In this document: positions 42,463-51,591 of the stretch, piece after piece
How positions within the stretch are numbered: the first letter of the stretch is position 1
Layout of the letters: every line of letters starts with the position of its first letter
Source: Nostoc linckia NIES-25
Lineage (GTDB): Bacteria > Cyanobacteriota > Cyanobacteriia > Cyanobacteriales > Nostocaceae
Assembly: GCF_002368035.1 (NCBI RefSeq)
Contig: NZ_AP018222.1
Span: forward strand, 2,010,471-2,074,470
Direction: 5' to 3'
DNA length: 64,000 bases
Position numbers and translations under genes: made by a program
Notes under the pieces: generated by a model
The model's database searches: none
What the model saw: only the letters and a program-made list of their open reading frames with translations
What the model was told of the DNA's origin: nothing

Positions 42463-43875
42463 ATGAAAAACAATCAAGTAACAATCAACGAACTACTCAA
42501 CGAGACAGCGTGCAAACATAACCGAAAAAAATCGAACGACAAGAAAAAACTATCTTGCAAAAACTTACCGCAACCAGGTGCAACCCAAGGTAATTGTCCT
42601 TTTGATGGGGCGATGGTTTCTGTGGGAGCAATTACTGATGCTGTTCATTTAGTACATGGCCCGGTTGCCTGCACTCATAACCCTTGGGCAACTCATGGTA
42701 GTCTTTCATCAGGCTCTCAACTATACCAAACTGCTTTTACTACTGATTTTGGGGAGAGTAATGTCGTTTTTGGTGGTGAAAAGAAATTGTACAAAGCAAT
42801 TATTGAAATTGCTCAAAGGTATAATCCTCCAGCTATCTTTGTGTACGCTACTTGTGTCACTGCTTTGATTGGTGATGATATCAATAGTGTCTGTAAACTG
42901 GCCTCAGATAAAATTGGAATTCCAGTTATTTATGTCGATTCTCCTGGATTCCTTGGTAGTAAGAATTTGGGTAACCGCATCGGCAATGAAACTTTATTGA
43001 ACTATGTCATAGGTACGGCAGAACCAGAATTTACTACACCATTCGATATTAATCTTGTTGGTGACTATAACGTTGCAGGTGAAACCTGGAATGTTTTACC
43101 ACTGTTCCAAAAATTAGGAATTCGCGTTCTTTCCAAAATTACAGGTGATGCTCGCTATCAAGAAGTTTGCTATGCTCATCGTGCCAAATTAAATGTAGTG
43201 CTTTGCTCAAATGTAGCAATACAAATGGCACAAAAAATGCAAGAACGTTACGGAATTCCCTATATAGAAGAATCTTTCTATGGTGTAGAAAGCCTAAATC
43301 AATGCTTGCGAAATATTGCAGCAAAATTAGGCGAATTTGTTGAGGATAAATTCACTGCACGCCAACTTCAAGAACGTGCAGAACAGTTAATTGCAGAAGA
43401 AACCGCAGACTTAGATATTGCCTTAGCTCCCTATCGTTCTCAATTGAAAGGCAAGCGGATTGTTCTTTCTACTGGTGGTGTAAAAACTTGGTCACTTATT
43501 TTAGCGGCCAAAGACTTAGGAATGGAAGTTATTGCTACCACCGAAGGAAAGACTTCAGAAGAAGAAAAAGCCAAAATTAGACAATTCATCGGTCAAGATG
43601 GCATTGTTTTGTCTCAAGGAACTCCCCAAGTATTGCTAAAAGTACTCAATGATACAAAAGCTGATGTGTTGATTGCTGGGGCTGGGAATCAATACACAGC
43701 ATTAAAAGCACAAATTCCTTTTTTGGATATTAATCACGAACGCCATCATGCCTACGCTGGTTATACGGGACTGGTAGAACTGGCACGGGAATTGCATGAA
43801 GCCTTGTATAGTCCCGTGTGGGAACAAGTTAGAAAACCTGCCCCTTGGGATGAAAAAATTGGTAATGGGGCATAG
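42463..43875 (+). CDS. NifE-like nitrogenase cofactor assembly protein, isolated paralogue
   Basis: NifE with NifN forms the scaffold on which the FeMo-cofactor is completed. The 470-residue product follows NifE throughout, and the four Cys positions that bind the precursor cluster are kept: Cys45 (NCPFDGAM), Cys70 (VACTHN), Cys131 (YATCVTALIGDD) and Cys248 (VVLCSN). The C-terminus also matches (INHERHHAYAGYTGLVELARELHEALYSPVWEQVRKPAPWD, read in parts). Differences lie around residues 70-100, where NPWATHG replaces the usual NSWGSRG. No nifN or other nif gene is within this window, so it is an orphan copy, perhaps of VnfE type. GAGGAAAG precedes ATG 42463. Confidence 0.85.
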   Translation: MKNNQVTINELLNETACKHNRKKSNDKKKLSCKNLPQPGATQGNCPFDGAMVSVGAITDAVHLVHGPVACTHNPWATHGSLSSGSQLYQTAFTTDFGESNVVFGGEKKLYKAIIEIAQRYNPPAIFVYATCVTALIGDDINSVCKLASDKIGIPVIYVDSPGFLGSKNLGNRIGNETLLNYVIGTAEPEFTTPFDINLVGDYNVAGETWNVLPLFQKLGIRVLSKITGDARYQEVCYAHRAKLNVVLCSNVAIQMAQKMQERYGIPYIEESFYGVESLNQCLRNIAAKLGEFVEDKFTARQLQERAEQLIAEETADLDIALAPYRSQLKGKRIVLSTGGVKTWSLILAAKDLGMEVIATTEGKTSEEEKAKIRQFIGQDGIVLSQGTPQVLLKVLNDTKADVLIAGAGNQYTALKAQIPFLDINHERHHAYAGYTGLVELARELHEALYSPVWEQVRKPAPWDEKIGNGA

Positions 43876-44087
43876 GGCAAAACCCTTCGGGTAGGGAAAA
43901 GGGAAAAGGTAAAAGGGGTGAAGAAGGGAAAAAGGATGCATGTAGGGTTTATTCCCTTTCCCCTTTGCCCCTTGCCCTTTGCCCTTTCCCCTTTGGCAAA
44001 GCCATCTCCTCTGCCCCTCTATGTATTAATCCCTTCATCCTTTTAAAATGAGCGAACGGGTAGTTATTAGCGATCGCTCTTGGAACT
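43876..44087. repeat. fold-back short repeats after the NifE-like gene
   Basis: gggaaaagggaaaagg tracts (43900-43930) are followed by complementary cctttcccctttgcccc tracts (43960-44000). This forms a large imperfect hairpin that may end the transcript. A HIP1 site (gcgatcgc) lies at about 44070, just before ltrA. Confidence 0.5.
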
Positions 44088-45269
44088 ATGGCAAATTTTA
44101 TCCAACCACCAAGGTTACGTATTGGTGAAGAGACTGAAGAAGAACGACACGCCACTTGGCTAGAACTTTTTTATGATTTGGTGTTTGTAGTCGCAGTTTC
44201 CCAACTCGCTCACAATCTCAAAGAGGATATCTCACTTTCTGGATTATTTGGGTTTGTTGTTTTATTTATACCTGTTTGGTGGTCGTGGATTGGCACTACA
44301 TATTACGCTAACCGCTTTGATAGCGATGATGTTGAACATCGACTGCTGATTGGTATACAAATGCTGACAGCAGCAGCAATGGCTGTGAATATACACCACG
44401 GTTTAGGCGAAAGTTCCTCTGGTTTTGCTCTTTCCTATGCTCTCGGTCGGGCTGTGCTGGTAATAGAATACGTCCGTGCGGGAATACACATCCCTTCTGC
44501 ACGACCTTTGACGACTCGCTACGCAATTGGTTTTGCGATCGCTGCTTTACTTTGGTTAATTTCAGCATTTATACCCATTCCTTGGCGATTCGCACTCTGG
44601 ACATTGGGAATTATCATTGACTTTACCACACCCTTAACAGCACGCAAGTTTCAACTAAGATTACTCCCTCACGCTTCGCATTTACCAGAACGTTTCGGAC
44701 TGTTTACGATTATTGTTTTGGGTGAAGCAATTATCGCGGTGGTCAATGGTGTTTCTGAGCAGAAATGGCAGACTTCAACTGTAATTTCCGCCGTGTTTGG
44801 TTTAATTATTGCTTTTAGCTGGTGGTGGGTCTATTTTGATAATCTGGGCGGTAAACCGATTGAAATCGCACGGACGCATGGAAAAGTTGGTGTTGTCAAT
44901 CTCTGGCTGTACACTCATTTACCGCTAGTGATTGGGATTGCTGCGGCTGGAGTGGGAGTAGAAGAAATCTTGTTAAGTAAACAAACTTTAGCCTTACCTG
45001 ATTCTCAGCGATGGCTCATCTGCGGTTCAGTAGCATTATGCTCGTTATCTGTCGGTATTCTCCATCAATTTGGGGTGATCCGTCTTTGCAAAATCCGTTC
45101 TAAGTATCGGCTTGGAGGTGCAGCGGTGTTGATAGCGATCGCCTTCTTTGGCAAAGGTTTATTACCGATCGCAGTCATCGCCCTTGTAGCCTTAGTTTCT
45201 GCTCTCCAAGTCGTTCAGGATTTGTACCAAAGTCGCCCCACTACCCGCTTAGCTGACCCAGAAATCTAA
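44088..45269 (+). CDS. ltrA: low temperature requirement protein A (LtrA) family
   Basis: The 393-residue membrane protein matches the LtrA family, named from a Listeria cold-growth gene; biochemical function is unknown. The signature near the N-terminus is EERHATWLELFYDLVFVVAVSQLAHNL (HATWLELFYDLVFV), followed by about ten hydrophobic helices. Other family features are FALSYALGRAV, PERFGLFTIIVLGEAI and WWWVYFDN. The last helices end near residue 375. The start at ATG 44088 gives a short polar N-terminus. A MITE-like element follows the gene. Confidence 0.88.
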   Translation: MANFIQPPRLRIGEETEEERHATWLELFYDLVFVVAVSQLAHNLKEDISLSGLFGFVVLFIPVWWSWIGTTYYANRFDSDDVEHRLLIGIQMLTAAAMAVNIHHGLGESSSGFALSYALGRAVLVIEYVRAGIHIPSARPLTTRYAIGFAIAALLWLISAFIPIPWRFALWTLGIIIDFTTPLTARKFQLRLLPHASHLPERFGLFTIIVLGEAIIAVVNGVSEQKWQTSTVISAVFGLIIAFSWWWVYFDNLGGKPIEIARTHGKVGVVNLWLYTHLPLVIGIAAAGVGVEEILLSKQTLALPDSQRWLICGSVALCSLSVGILHQFGVIRLCKIRSKYRLGGAAVLIAIAFFGKGLLPIAVIALVALVSALQVVQDLYQSRPTTRLADPEI

Positions 45270-45301
45270 CTTTTAATGCACCCTTGGGGCTTTACAGATG
45301 T

Positions 45302-45498
45302 CATTGGTGTCACCTTAAGCTTAAATGCTTGTCCCACAATCGTTTTACCCCACCCCCAACCCCTCCCCTTGGCAAGGGGAGGGGAGGTTTTGCGCCAGCA
45401 AAGCCGGGGTGGGGTAACGCGGATCTTGATTGATGGTAAATGAGTAGAACTCGCTCATCACGTTTTCACCAGGGTTTGACGTTAAGTTGACACCAATG
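45302..45498 (+). repeat. MITE-like family 1, copy C
   Basis: This is a full-length copy in the same orientation as copy A, with left end CATTGGTGTCACCTTAAGC and right end TTAAGTTGACACCAATG. It contains ttttaccccacccccaaccc, the GGGGAGGGG hairpin and gtagaactcgctcatcac. It lies 32 bases after the ltrA stop. Confidence 0.85.
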
Positions 45499-45880
45499 CA
45501 CAGATGTAAAGTCCCTACGAAATTTCCACCTACTCAAAAATATAAATTAACTTTTAAAATACATCTATCTTAAGTAGTGTTTTAAATAAAAAATCAATAA
45601 ATATTTATATAGTTGTCTAAAGATTGTGTAATTTCAGCACTAAAGCCTCATGCTGTAACCTTTGAAGCTCAATTTATTACAGTCTGTCCGAAGTGGCACA
45701 ACCAAAGAGAGAATGTCAAGATTAGGAGATGTACCTTTGGGTGGTGAAGTCAAGTAGCTGAAATATTTATTAATATTATTAATAGGTGAGTTTAAATTCA
45801 GCCTCAAGAATCACAAAAAGTTCTTCTAGGCGTGTATTTCTCACTAATCACTGGATTCTCCATCAAGGGAGCAGAAAATC
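45499..45880. other. intergenic region, no gene seen
   Basis: AT-rich spacer before the small gene at 45881. No repeat family or RNA gene is recognised; a promoter is expected but not identifiable. Confidence 0.35.
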
Positions 45881-46099
45881 GTGAAAGACCAAAAACCATC
45901 AGAGTCTAAGGAATTCGTAGGAAATCTCAAGAATGGGATTTGGCTGTTTGGGTTGTCATCTTGGGTATTTGGGATTACAGATCGCAGTATTGCTTCATTT
46001 GCAGATGGCTATGTGTCGGCTTTGGATTTGACGCAACTATTCACAGCGGCTACGTTCTTTGTGGCATGGCTATTTTTAAAGCCGACATCTAAAATTTAA
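45881..46099 (+). CDS. small protein with one or two hydrophobic segments
   Basis: The 72-residue product starts at GTG with an AAGGGAGC ribosome site about ten bases upstream. A hydrophilic N-terminus precedes a hydrophobic stretch (IWLFGLSSWVFGIT) and a second one near the C-terminus (LFTAATFFVAWLFL), so two short membrane helices are likely. I do not recognise the family. It stands alone. Confidence 0.5.
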   Translation: MKDQKPSESKEFVGNLKNGIWLFGLSSWVFGITDRSIASFADGYVSALDLTQLFTAATFFVAWLFLKPTSKI

Positions 46100-46510
46100 A
46101 ATTGACGTAGGCATTGAGTCACTTATCAAGCTAGTCTTGCAAAGATTCGGGAAATTATTTAGAGAAGACTTTTGATTGTCGTAGGAGGCGCTATGTAGAA
46201 TGCATCAATTTTCTGCATTCTAAATAATCGGGGTCATTCGTTAAAATCTCAAAATTATCTTAAAGCCTGTTGTCTGAGGGTTAACAAACTTTTTACTTGC
46301 TGAGTATAGATTGATTTTAACATGATAGGTTAGAAATTTTTCGGCAGCATTTTTCATGGTAATTTAATGTATTCAAGAAAATTAATGCTCTACCATAAAG
46401 ATATTGGTAAATACCTAGAAAAATTTAGTAACTTTCCGGAATTAGTGAGAGTGGAGTGGTAGTCTCTATCAGATAAGTAATTTATACTGAAACTCTATAA
46501 CTAAACCTCC

Positions 46511-46562
46511 GGGGTATATAACCCCATATTAAAAGCTCGGTCTTCATGACTGGGCTTTTAAT
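46511..46562 (+). ncRNA. two consecutive strong hairpins, possible small RNA end or terminator
   Basis: GGGGTATATAACCCC (46511-46525) is followed three bases later by a 15-bp stem (46528-46542 with 46548-46562, two G-U pairs) and a 5-base loop. The second stem ends in CTTTTAAT rather than a long T-run. No gene lies within 400 bases upstream, so these hairpins could end an uncharacterised RNA transcribed from 46100-46510, or terminate the gene at 45881. The sequence fits no RNA family that I recognise (not Yfr1, not 6S). Confidence 0.35.
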
Positions 46563-46649
46563 GTAGCGAAAAGCGATCGCAAGCAATCTGATTCACCCAA
46601 GCAATACAACGCCGCAGTTATTACAGCTATGCACGCCCAGCTTATGGAT

Positions 46650-46982
46650 TTAGGCTACGCCAAATCCTGTATACTCTCGCACGTAAGGGGCTTGAAACCC
46701 TAATACTATGTCTTGTTTGGGAATTCCCATTGCAGCTAGTTCTTGGGCAATTTGAAGTTCGGTTGTGTTGTGTTGTATCCAAATTTTGCCATCTTTGATA
46801 TCCAAATGCAGAACGCAGCCATGTACGCGCCGATCGCCATCCCAGCCTACATTCATAATCTGATAGCGATCTTGAGGCACATCAAAAACCGTCTGCGATT
46901 CGATATCACCGTTGGCGATCGGTATGGCAGCATAATTTCTGAGCAGTGTTTGAATGCACTGACGGTAATAGTTTATATCCAT
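46650..46982 (-). CDS. xisI: XisI protein (fdxN element excision controlling factor), orphan
   Basis: XisI together with XisH controls excision of the fdxN element in Anabaena by XisF, but most cyanobacteria carry many xisI/xisH copies without such an element. The 110-residue product shows the family features MDINYYRQCIQTLLRNYA, the central RYQIMNVGWDGDRRVHGCVLHLDIKDGKIWIQ and the C-terminal IPKQDIVLGFQAPYVREYTGFGV. There is no xisH gene next to it; upstream lies only a terminator. It may be an orphan left after loss of XisH, or act with a copy elsewhere. Confidence 0.88.
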   Translation of the reverse strand: MDINYYRQCIQTLLRNYAAIPIANGDIESQTVFDVPQDRYQIMNVGWDGDRRVHGCVLHLDIKDGKIWIQHNTTELQIAQELAAMGIPKQDIVLGFQAPYVREYTGFGVA

Positions 46983-47086
46983 TGCACAATTACCTCTTGG
47001 ACTGCCATATTTAGCTTTGTGTTGTTGTCAGATCTATTTTACTTAAAGGTTTTCAGCATGAATGAGGGCAATTGAGAGCATAGCAC

Positions 47087-47117
47087 AAGTGGGTCAGTCC
47101 TCTCGGCTGACCCACTT
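47087..47117. terminator. hairpin between xisI and the RTX gene
   Basis: AAGTGGGTCAG pairs with CTGACCCACTT, a perfect 11-bp stem with a 9-base loop. It lies 22 bases after the RTX gene's stop (minus strand) and upstream of xisI, so it probably ends the RTX transcript. Confidence 0.65.
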
Positions 47118-47138
47118 ATACTTAATAGTACAGACTTC

Positions 47139-48341
47139 TTAAGCCTCAATAATAAAGTTAGTTGCTGCCAACAGAGGATTGGTCGTCAACGTGGCAAATT
47201 CAGCCCCTGTTCCGAAACCAGCGGAAGATCCATTCTGGTTATAGAATAGATTTCCTGTTCCCTGGCTGTAGACAACGAAAGCTTTACTAGTGGCAGCAGC
47301 AGCGTCATTCGCAACAACAGCAAACTCACTCGACTTACTAAAGCCAATACCTACATTACTAGTTAGGGCAGTGAAAGTTTTCTTACTTAAGACTATTTTG
47401 TCATTTGCTGCTTGAAAGTCAGCGATCGTATCTATACCAACTGTGGCATTGCTAAAGGCAGTACCTGTGGCATACTTAAACCTATCGTTGCCTCCTCCTC
47501 CCACCAGTACGTCATTTCCCGATCCCCCAATTAGGGTATCATTACCGGACAAACCACTGAGTGTATCGTTGCCACCGCTACCATTGAGGACATTATTGGC
47601 ATTATTGCCTGTAATTTTATTACTTCCAGCATTCCCCGTGCCGTTGATTGCATTACTTCCTGTCAGGATTAGGTTATCTAAGCGATCGCCCAGCGTATAG
47701 CTAACAGAAGACCTAACTGTATCGTTGCCTCCATTGGCCAATTCTATAATCGTATCAGTAGTACTATCGATAATGTAAGTGTCATTTCCGGAGCCACCAA
47801 TTAGCGTGTCTTTGCCTGCACCACCATTGAGAGTATCATTGCCATCTCCACCTGACAGACCGTTGTTACCACTATTACCGATAATATTATTGTTAAGACT
47901 GTTACCTGTACCGCTAATTGATGCTGTGCCTGTTAAGGTAAGATTTTCTAGAAAACTACCTAGTGTCCAGCTTACAGAAGATTGAACTGTATCTGTGCCA
48001 TCTTCAGCACTGTACTCAGTGATGCTGTCACCAATACTATCAACTACATAAAGGTCATTACCAAAGTTACCAATCAAAAAGTCATTTCCTGTGCCACCGA
48101 TAAGGGTGTCATCCCCGCCGCCACCATCCATATAATCAGTTCCGGCACCACCAAGTAGTGAGTCATTGTCAGCCCCTCCTTGTATATAATCATTTCCTGC
48201 ACCGCCATTAATGGTGTCATTGCCACTTCCCCCTTCGAGGTCGTCGTCACCATCAAACCCATTTATTACATCGTTTTCTGGAAAGAAATTTATATCGCCA
48301 AACAAAACATCGTTGCCAGAAGTGCCATTGATAGTTGCCAT
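47139..48341 (-). CDS. RTX-type calcium-binding secreted protein
   Basis: The 400-residue product starts MATINGTSGNDVLFG. Three blocks of glycine-rich nonapeptides are visible (residues ~10-85, ~165-200 and ~255-300), with repeats such as GGSGNDTLIGG and GGAGNDYIQGG, which bind calcium in beta rolls. Between them are VRSSVSYTLGDRLDNLILTGSNA-type segments, a frequent linker repeat. The C-terminus (about 320-400) resembles the end of cyanobacterial RTX proteins that are exported by type I secretion. ATG 48341 is preferred over an upstream start. Function may be adhesion or surface layer; no enzyme domain is seen. Confidence 0.85.
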   Translation of the reverse strand: MATINGTSGNDVLFGDINFFPENDVINGFDGDDDLEGGSGNDTINGGAGNDYIQGGADNDSLLGGAGTDYMDGGGGDDTLIGGTGNDFLIGNFGNDLYVVDSIGDSITEYSAEDGTDTVQSSVSWTLGSFLENLTLTGTASISGTGNSLNNNIIGNSGNNGLSGGDGNDTLNGGAGKDTLIGGSGNDTYIIDSTTDTIIELANGGNDTVRSSVSYTLGDRLDNLILTGSNAINGTGNAGSNKITGNNANNVLNGSGGNDTLSGLSGNDTLIGGSGNDVLVGGGGNDRFKYATGTAFSNATVGIDTIADFQAANDKIVLSKKTFTALTSNVGIGFSKSSEFAVVANDAAAATSKAFVVYSQGTGNLFYNQNGSSAGFGTGAEFATLTTNPLLAATNFIIEA

Positions 48342-48519
48342 AAGAGTTATTTCCGGTGAATAGGTAAAGAAATAAAGGATAAAGTTAAGCTCAGTCAATC
48401 TCGCTGTTGAGCTTATGTACGATGGGTTTTATTTTTTATGCACCCCAAGCTGAAAATTTTTTAAAAGAGCAGGGGGAGCAGGGGGAGTGATAAAACAATA
48501 CAGTTGAGATAATACCAAA

Positions 48520-48650
48520 ACACTTGTAGAGACGGCGATTTATGAGCCAGCGCGTTGCGGAGCGAGTGTGGTCTTGGGGGTTTCCCCCATGAACAACTCG
48601 CGTTGGGGTTCCCCCCGTTGTAGCGACTGGCGTCGCGTCTGGTAAAACCC
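48520..48650. repeat. palindromic intergenic repeat
   Basis: The stretch contains gagccagcgcgttgcggagcg, gggggtttcccccatg, ggggttccccccgttg and gcgactggcgtcgcg, each able to fold back. Such mosaics of short palindromes are typical dispersed repeats in Nostocales genomes. The apparent open frames in it are not considered genes. Confidence 0.5.
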
Positions 48651-48709
48651 ACAATTTTCTAAAATTAGCCTTTAACCCAAGCGTATTCGATTATTGTTAA
48701 AAAAAAATT

Positions 48710-48756
48710 AAAAATCGGGGTAACTCTGGAATTTTTCAGAGTTACCCCGATTTTTT
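48710..48756 (-). terminator. strong terminator of the FtsH3-type gene
   Basis: AAAAATCGGGGTAACTCTG pairs with CAGAGTTACCCCGATTTTT, a perfect 19-bp stem with a loop of about 8 bases. T-tracts at both ends let it act in both directions. It lies 65 bases after the protease stop. Confidence 0.85.
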
Positions 48757-48821
48757 AAAGTTAGAAGTAGGAATTATTATTAACTCCTAACTCCTATTTG
48801 ATAGCTATAGCTTTTGCTTAA

Positions 48822-50663
48822 TTAAGCAAACGCAGCAGTTTTGACATCGTTATTTGCGAGAATTTCTTGCAATTCTTCGGCGTCTACTGTTTCTTTATCA
48901 ACCAGCATTTGCGCTAATTGATCTAGAATGTGGCGGTTGCCGACTAATACTTCTTTAGCGCGGGTATAAGCAACATCCACAAGTTTGCGGACTTCTTCAT
49001 CAATGGCAGCAGCAGTTTCTTCCGAGAAATCGCGTTCTGACATGATATCTCGTCCCAGGAACATGTTGCCTTGTTGACGACCGAGGGCGACTGGGCCAAG
49101 TTTATCGCTCATGCCAAATCGGGTAATCATTTGACGGGCAACACGGGCGACTTGTTGCAAGTCGTTGGAAGCGCCGGTGGTAACTTCTTCTTCACCAAAG
49201 ATTAATTCTTCGGCGATGCGTCCGCCTAAAGCCACGGCCATCTGATTTTCTAGATAAGCGCGGCTGTATAAGCCGGTGTCCATACGGTCTTCGCTGGGAG
49301 TAAACCAAGTTAAACCACCTGCACGACCGCGAGGGATGATACTAATCTTTTGTACTGGGTCATAGTCGGGCATCAAAGCACCAACTAAGGCGTGACCAGC
49401 TTCGTGATATGCTACCAAGGTCTTGCGCTTTTCGCTCATTACCCGGTCTTTCTTTTCTGGCCCTGCTAATACGCGGTCGATCGCATCGTTGATTTCATCC
49501 ATCGAAATCTCAGTTAAGTTCCGCCGTGCTGCTAAAATTGCGGCTTCGTTTAACAAGTTGGATAAATCTGCACCGGTAAATCCAGGGGTACGACGAGCGA
49601 TTTTATCCAAGTCCACATCTTTGGCTAAGGTTTTGCCACGGGCGTGTACCTTGAGGATTTCGCTACGTCCAGAATAGTCGGGACGGTCTACTACTACTTG
49701 ACGGTCAAAACGGCCGGGACGCAATAAGGCTGCATCGAGAACGTCGGGACGGTTAGTAGCAGCGATAATGATGATGCCAGTGTTACCTTCAAAGCCGTCC
49801 ATTTCTGTAAGCAGCTGGTTGAGGGTTTGTTCGCGTTCGTCGTTACCACCGCCTAAACCTGCACCCCGTTGACGACCTACGGCGTCAATTTCATCGATGA
49901 AGACGATACAGGGAGCATTGGATTTAGCTTGTTCAAATAAATCGCGGACGCGGGATGCACCGACACCCACGAACATTTCCACGAATTCCGAACCGGAAAT
50001 TGAGAAGAAAGGTACACCCGCTTCACCAGCTACGGCACGAGCCAGGAGGGTTTTACCTGTACCAGGAGGGCCAACTAACAGCACGCCTTTAGGAATTTTT
50101 GCACCAACAGCGGTAAAGCGATCGGCGTTTTTCAAAAAGTCTACGACTTCGTTTAATTCCAATTTGGCTTGGTCGATACCAGCTACATCACCAAATGTCA
50201 CCTGAGTTTGGGGTTCCATTTGTACTCTGGCTTTGGATTTGCCAAAGTTCATGGCTTGGCTGCCTGGGCCACTTTGAGCGCGACGTAGCAAGAAGAATAA
50301 GCCAACCAAAAGCAATACAGGGAAAAATAAGCTGCTCAGTGCCTTAAACCAAAATCCTTCATCGGTTTGGGGCAATACTGAAATATCAACGCCTTTTGAT
50401 GTCAAAGTATTGATTAAATCTGGGTCGTTGACCAAGGTTACTAAGCGTTTATTCCCATCATATTTGGGTGTAACCAATGCTGTAGAACGGTCTGCACTCA
50501 GGCTGACTTTTTCTACTCTGCCTTGTTCAACTTCTTGAATAAATCGGCTATATCGCCATGTCTCTCTGCTTTGGGGTTGTTTGTCAAAAAATGCTGTTCC
50601 CAGGGCAATGACAACAATAAATAGCAGCGCATACAGCCCTGCGTTTCTCCATCTTTTATTCAC
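48822..50663 (-). CDS. ftsH: ATP-dependent zinc metalloprotease FtsH, FtsH3 type
   Basis: The 613-residue product is a membrane AAA protease. One helix lies at about 8-25 and another at 108-127; Walker A GPPGTGKT is at 198-205, Walker B in CIVFIDEIDAVG, and the zinc site in YHEAGHAL (near 424). The N-terminus (KRWRNAGLYALLFIVVIALGTAFFD) and the SGPGSQAMNFGKSKARVQME block match the cyanobacterial FtsH3 subunit, the common partner that forms FtsH1/3 or FtsH2/3 complexes for acclimation and photosystem II repair. The end (ELQEILANNDVKTAAFA) is short. The partner genes are not in this window. Confidence 0.93.
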   Translation of the reverse strand: MNKRWRNAGLYALLFIVVIALGTAFFDKQPQSRETWRYSRFIQEVEQGRVEKVSLSADRSTALVTPKYDGNKRLVTLVNDPDLINTLTSKGVDISVLPQTDEGFWFKALSSLFFPVLLLVGLFFLLRRAQSGPGSQAMNFGKSKARVQMEPQTQVTFGDVAGIDQAKLELNEVVDFLKNADRFTAVGAKIPKGVLLVGPPGTGKTLLARAVAGEAGVPFFSISGSEFVEMFVGVGASRVRDLFEQAKSNAPCIVFIDEIDAVGRQRGAGLGGGNDEREQTLNQLLTEMDGFEGNTGIIIIAATNRPDVLDAALLRPGRFDRQVVVDRPDYSGRSEILKVHARGKTLAKDVDLDKIARRTPGFTGADLSNLLNEAAILAARRNLTEISMDEINDAIDRVLAGPEKKDRVMSEKRKTLVAYHEAGHALVGALMPDYDPVQKISIIPRGRAGGLTWFTPSEDRMDTGLYSRAYLENQMAVALGGRIAEELIFGEEEVTTGASNDLQQVARVARQMITRFGMSDKLGPVALGRQQGNMFLGRDIMSERDFSEETAAAIDEEVRKLVDVAYTRAKEVLVGNRHILDQLAQMLVDKETVDAEELQEILANNDVKTAAFA

Positions 50664-50782
50664 TAAGGTCTATCCTCCTGTATTTTTCGCGCCATCGCGT
50701 AGCGAGTGCTGTCTGTGAGCGGAGAGGTCATTATTAAGAATTATGTTAACTTATCTTAAGATATAACAGAATGGCGTGGCTG

Positions 50783-51580
50783 TCATGCTAAAAAAAGCCC
50801 CCTTATTTCCTGAAAACTGGGATGGTGTGGATTATATTGTAACGATCCTGTTGGCTGATGAACGGTATGAATGGGGATAATCTCTACCACGCTATTAGTG
50901 TAGGCGATCGCTTCAAATTTCTTGACTAGCTCTACACTCCAAGGTTCTTGCTGTATTGGCTGCTGCTGGTTTTGCAACCATTTTATCAGTTGCGATCGCA
51001 TGATTCCCGGCAAAATTCCGGCTTTTATTGGCGGCGTCCACCAACTACCGTCACACCACCCGAAGAGGTTACCTGTGCTGGTTTCTAGCCAATTTCCTTG
51101 AGCATCGACTAATATTGCTTCTTGGGCATTTGAGCTAGTTTTTGCTAACCAAGCACTCAGATAATTGCCAGTTTTATGAGAAGGGAGAGAACGAGAAAAT
51201 TCTGAACTGGCGACGCAACACGCAACACCATTTTTCTGTTTTTCTGTCAAATCTGGTGGTAAGAATCTGCCAATTATCCACTCTCGTCCATCAGGAAACA
51301 GGGTAATTCTGAGAATGGGAAAGTGTGTAAGAAGAACTTGAGCACCTTGGAGGACACGCTTCCAGTCGGGTTGTTGCCAGCCAAAAGATTGTAGTGAAAA
51401 ACGTAGGCGATCGCAATGCGCTTGCCAATTGGTTAAACTACTATCCAGATTCTCATAAACTCGCAAAGTTGTAAAAACAGTCGCCCCATAAAGTAAACCT
51501 GGATCGTTAATGTTTAATTCTAGAATTTGGGAGTGAATTAATTTACCGTCATACCAAAAAATGTCATTTTGTTGGCTCAT
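50783..51580 (-). CDS. class IV aminotransferase (aminodeoxychorismate lyase-like)
   Basis: The 265-residue product belongs to fold type IV PLP enzymes. Visible motifs are NDPGLLYGATVFTTLRVYENL near the N-terminus, SHKTGNYLSAWLAK with the Schiff-base Lys, EAILVDAQGNWLETSTGNLFG, and GILPGIMRSQLIKW. The length and the KTGNYL motif fit 4-amino-4-deoxychorismate lyase (PabC, for folate) better than branched-chain or D-amino-acid transaminases, but the assignment cannot be settled by eye. It lies 11 bases downstream of the GNAT gene on the same strand, so they probably share a transcript. Confidence 0.82.
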   Translation of the reverse strand: MSQQNDIFWYDGKLIHSQILELNINDPGLLYGATVFTTLRVYENLDSSLTNWQAHCDRLRFSLQSFGWQQPDWKRVLQGAQVLLTHFPILRITLFPDGREWIIGRFLPPDLTEKQKNGVACCVASSEFSRSLPSHKTGNYLSAWLAKTSSNAQEAILVDAQGNWLETSTGNLFGWCDGSWWTPPIKAGILPGIMRSQLIKWLQNQQQPIQQEPWSVELVKKFEAIAYTNSVVEIIPIHTVHQPTGSLQYNPHHPSFQEIRGLFLA

Positions 51581-51591
51581 CTTGCTTATCG

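Noticed and set aside
48436..48654. Overlapping frames on the minus strand
   Set aside because: They lie in a mosaic of short palindromic repeats common between genes and are not conserved-looking.
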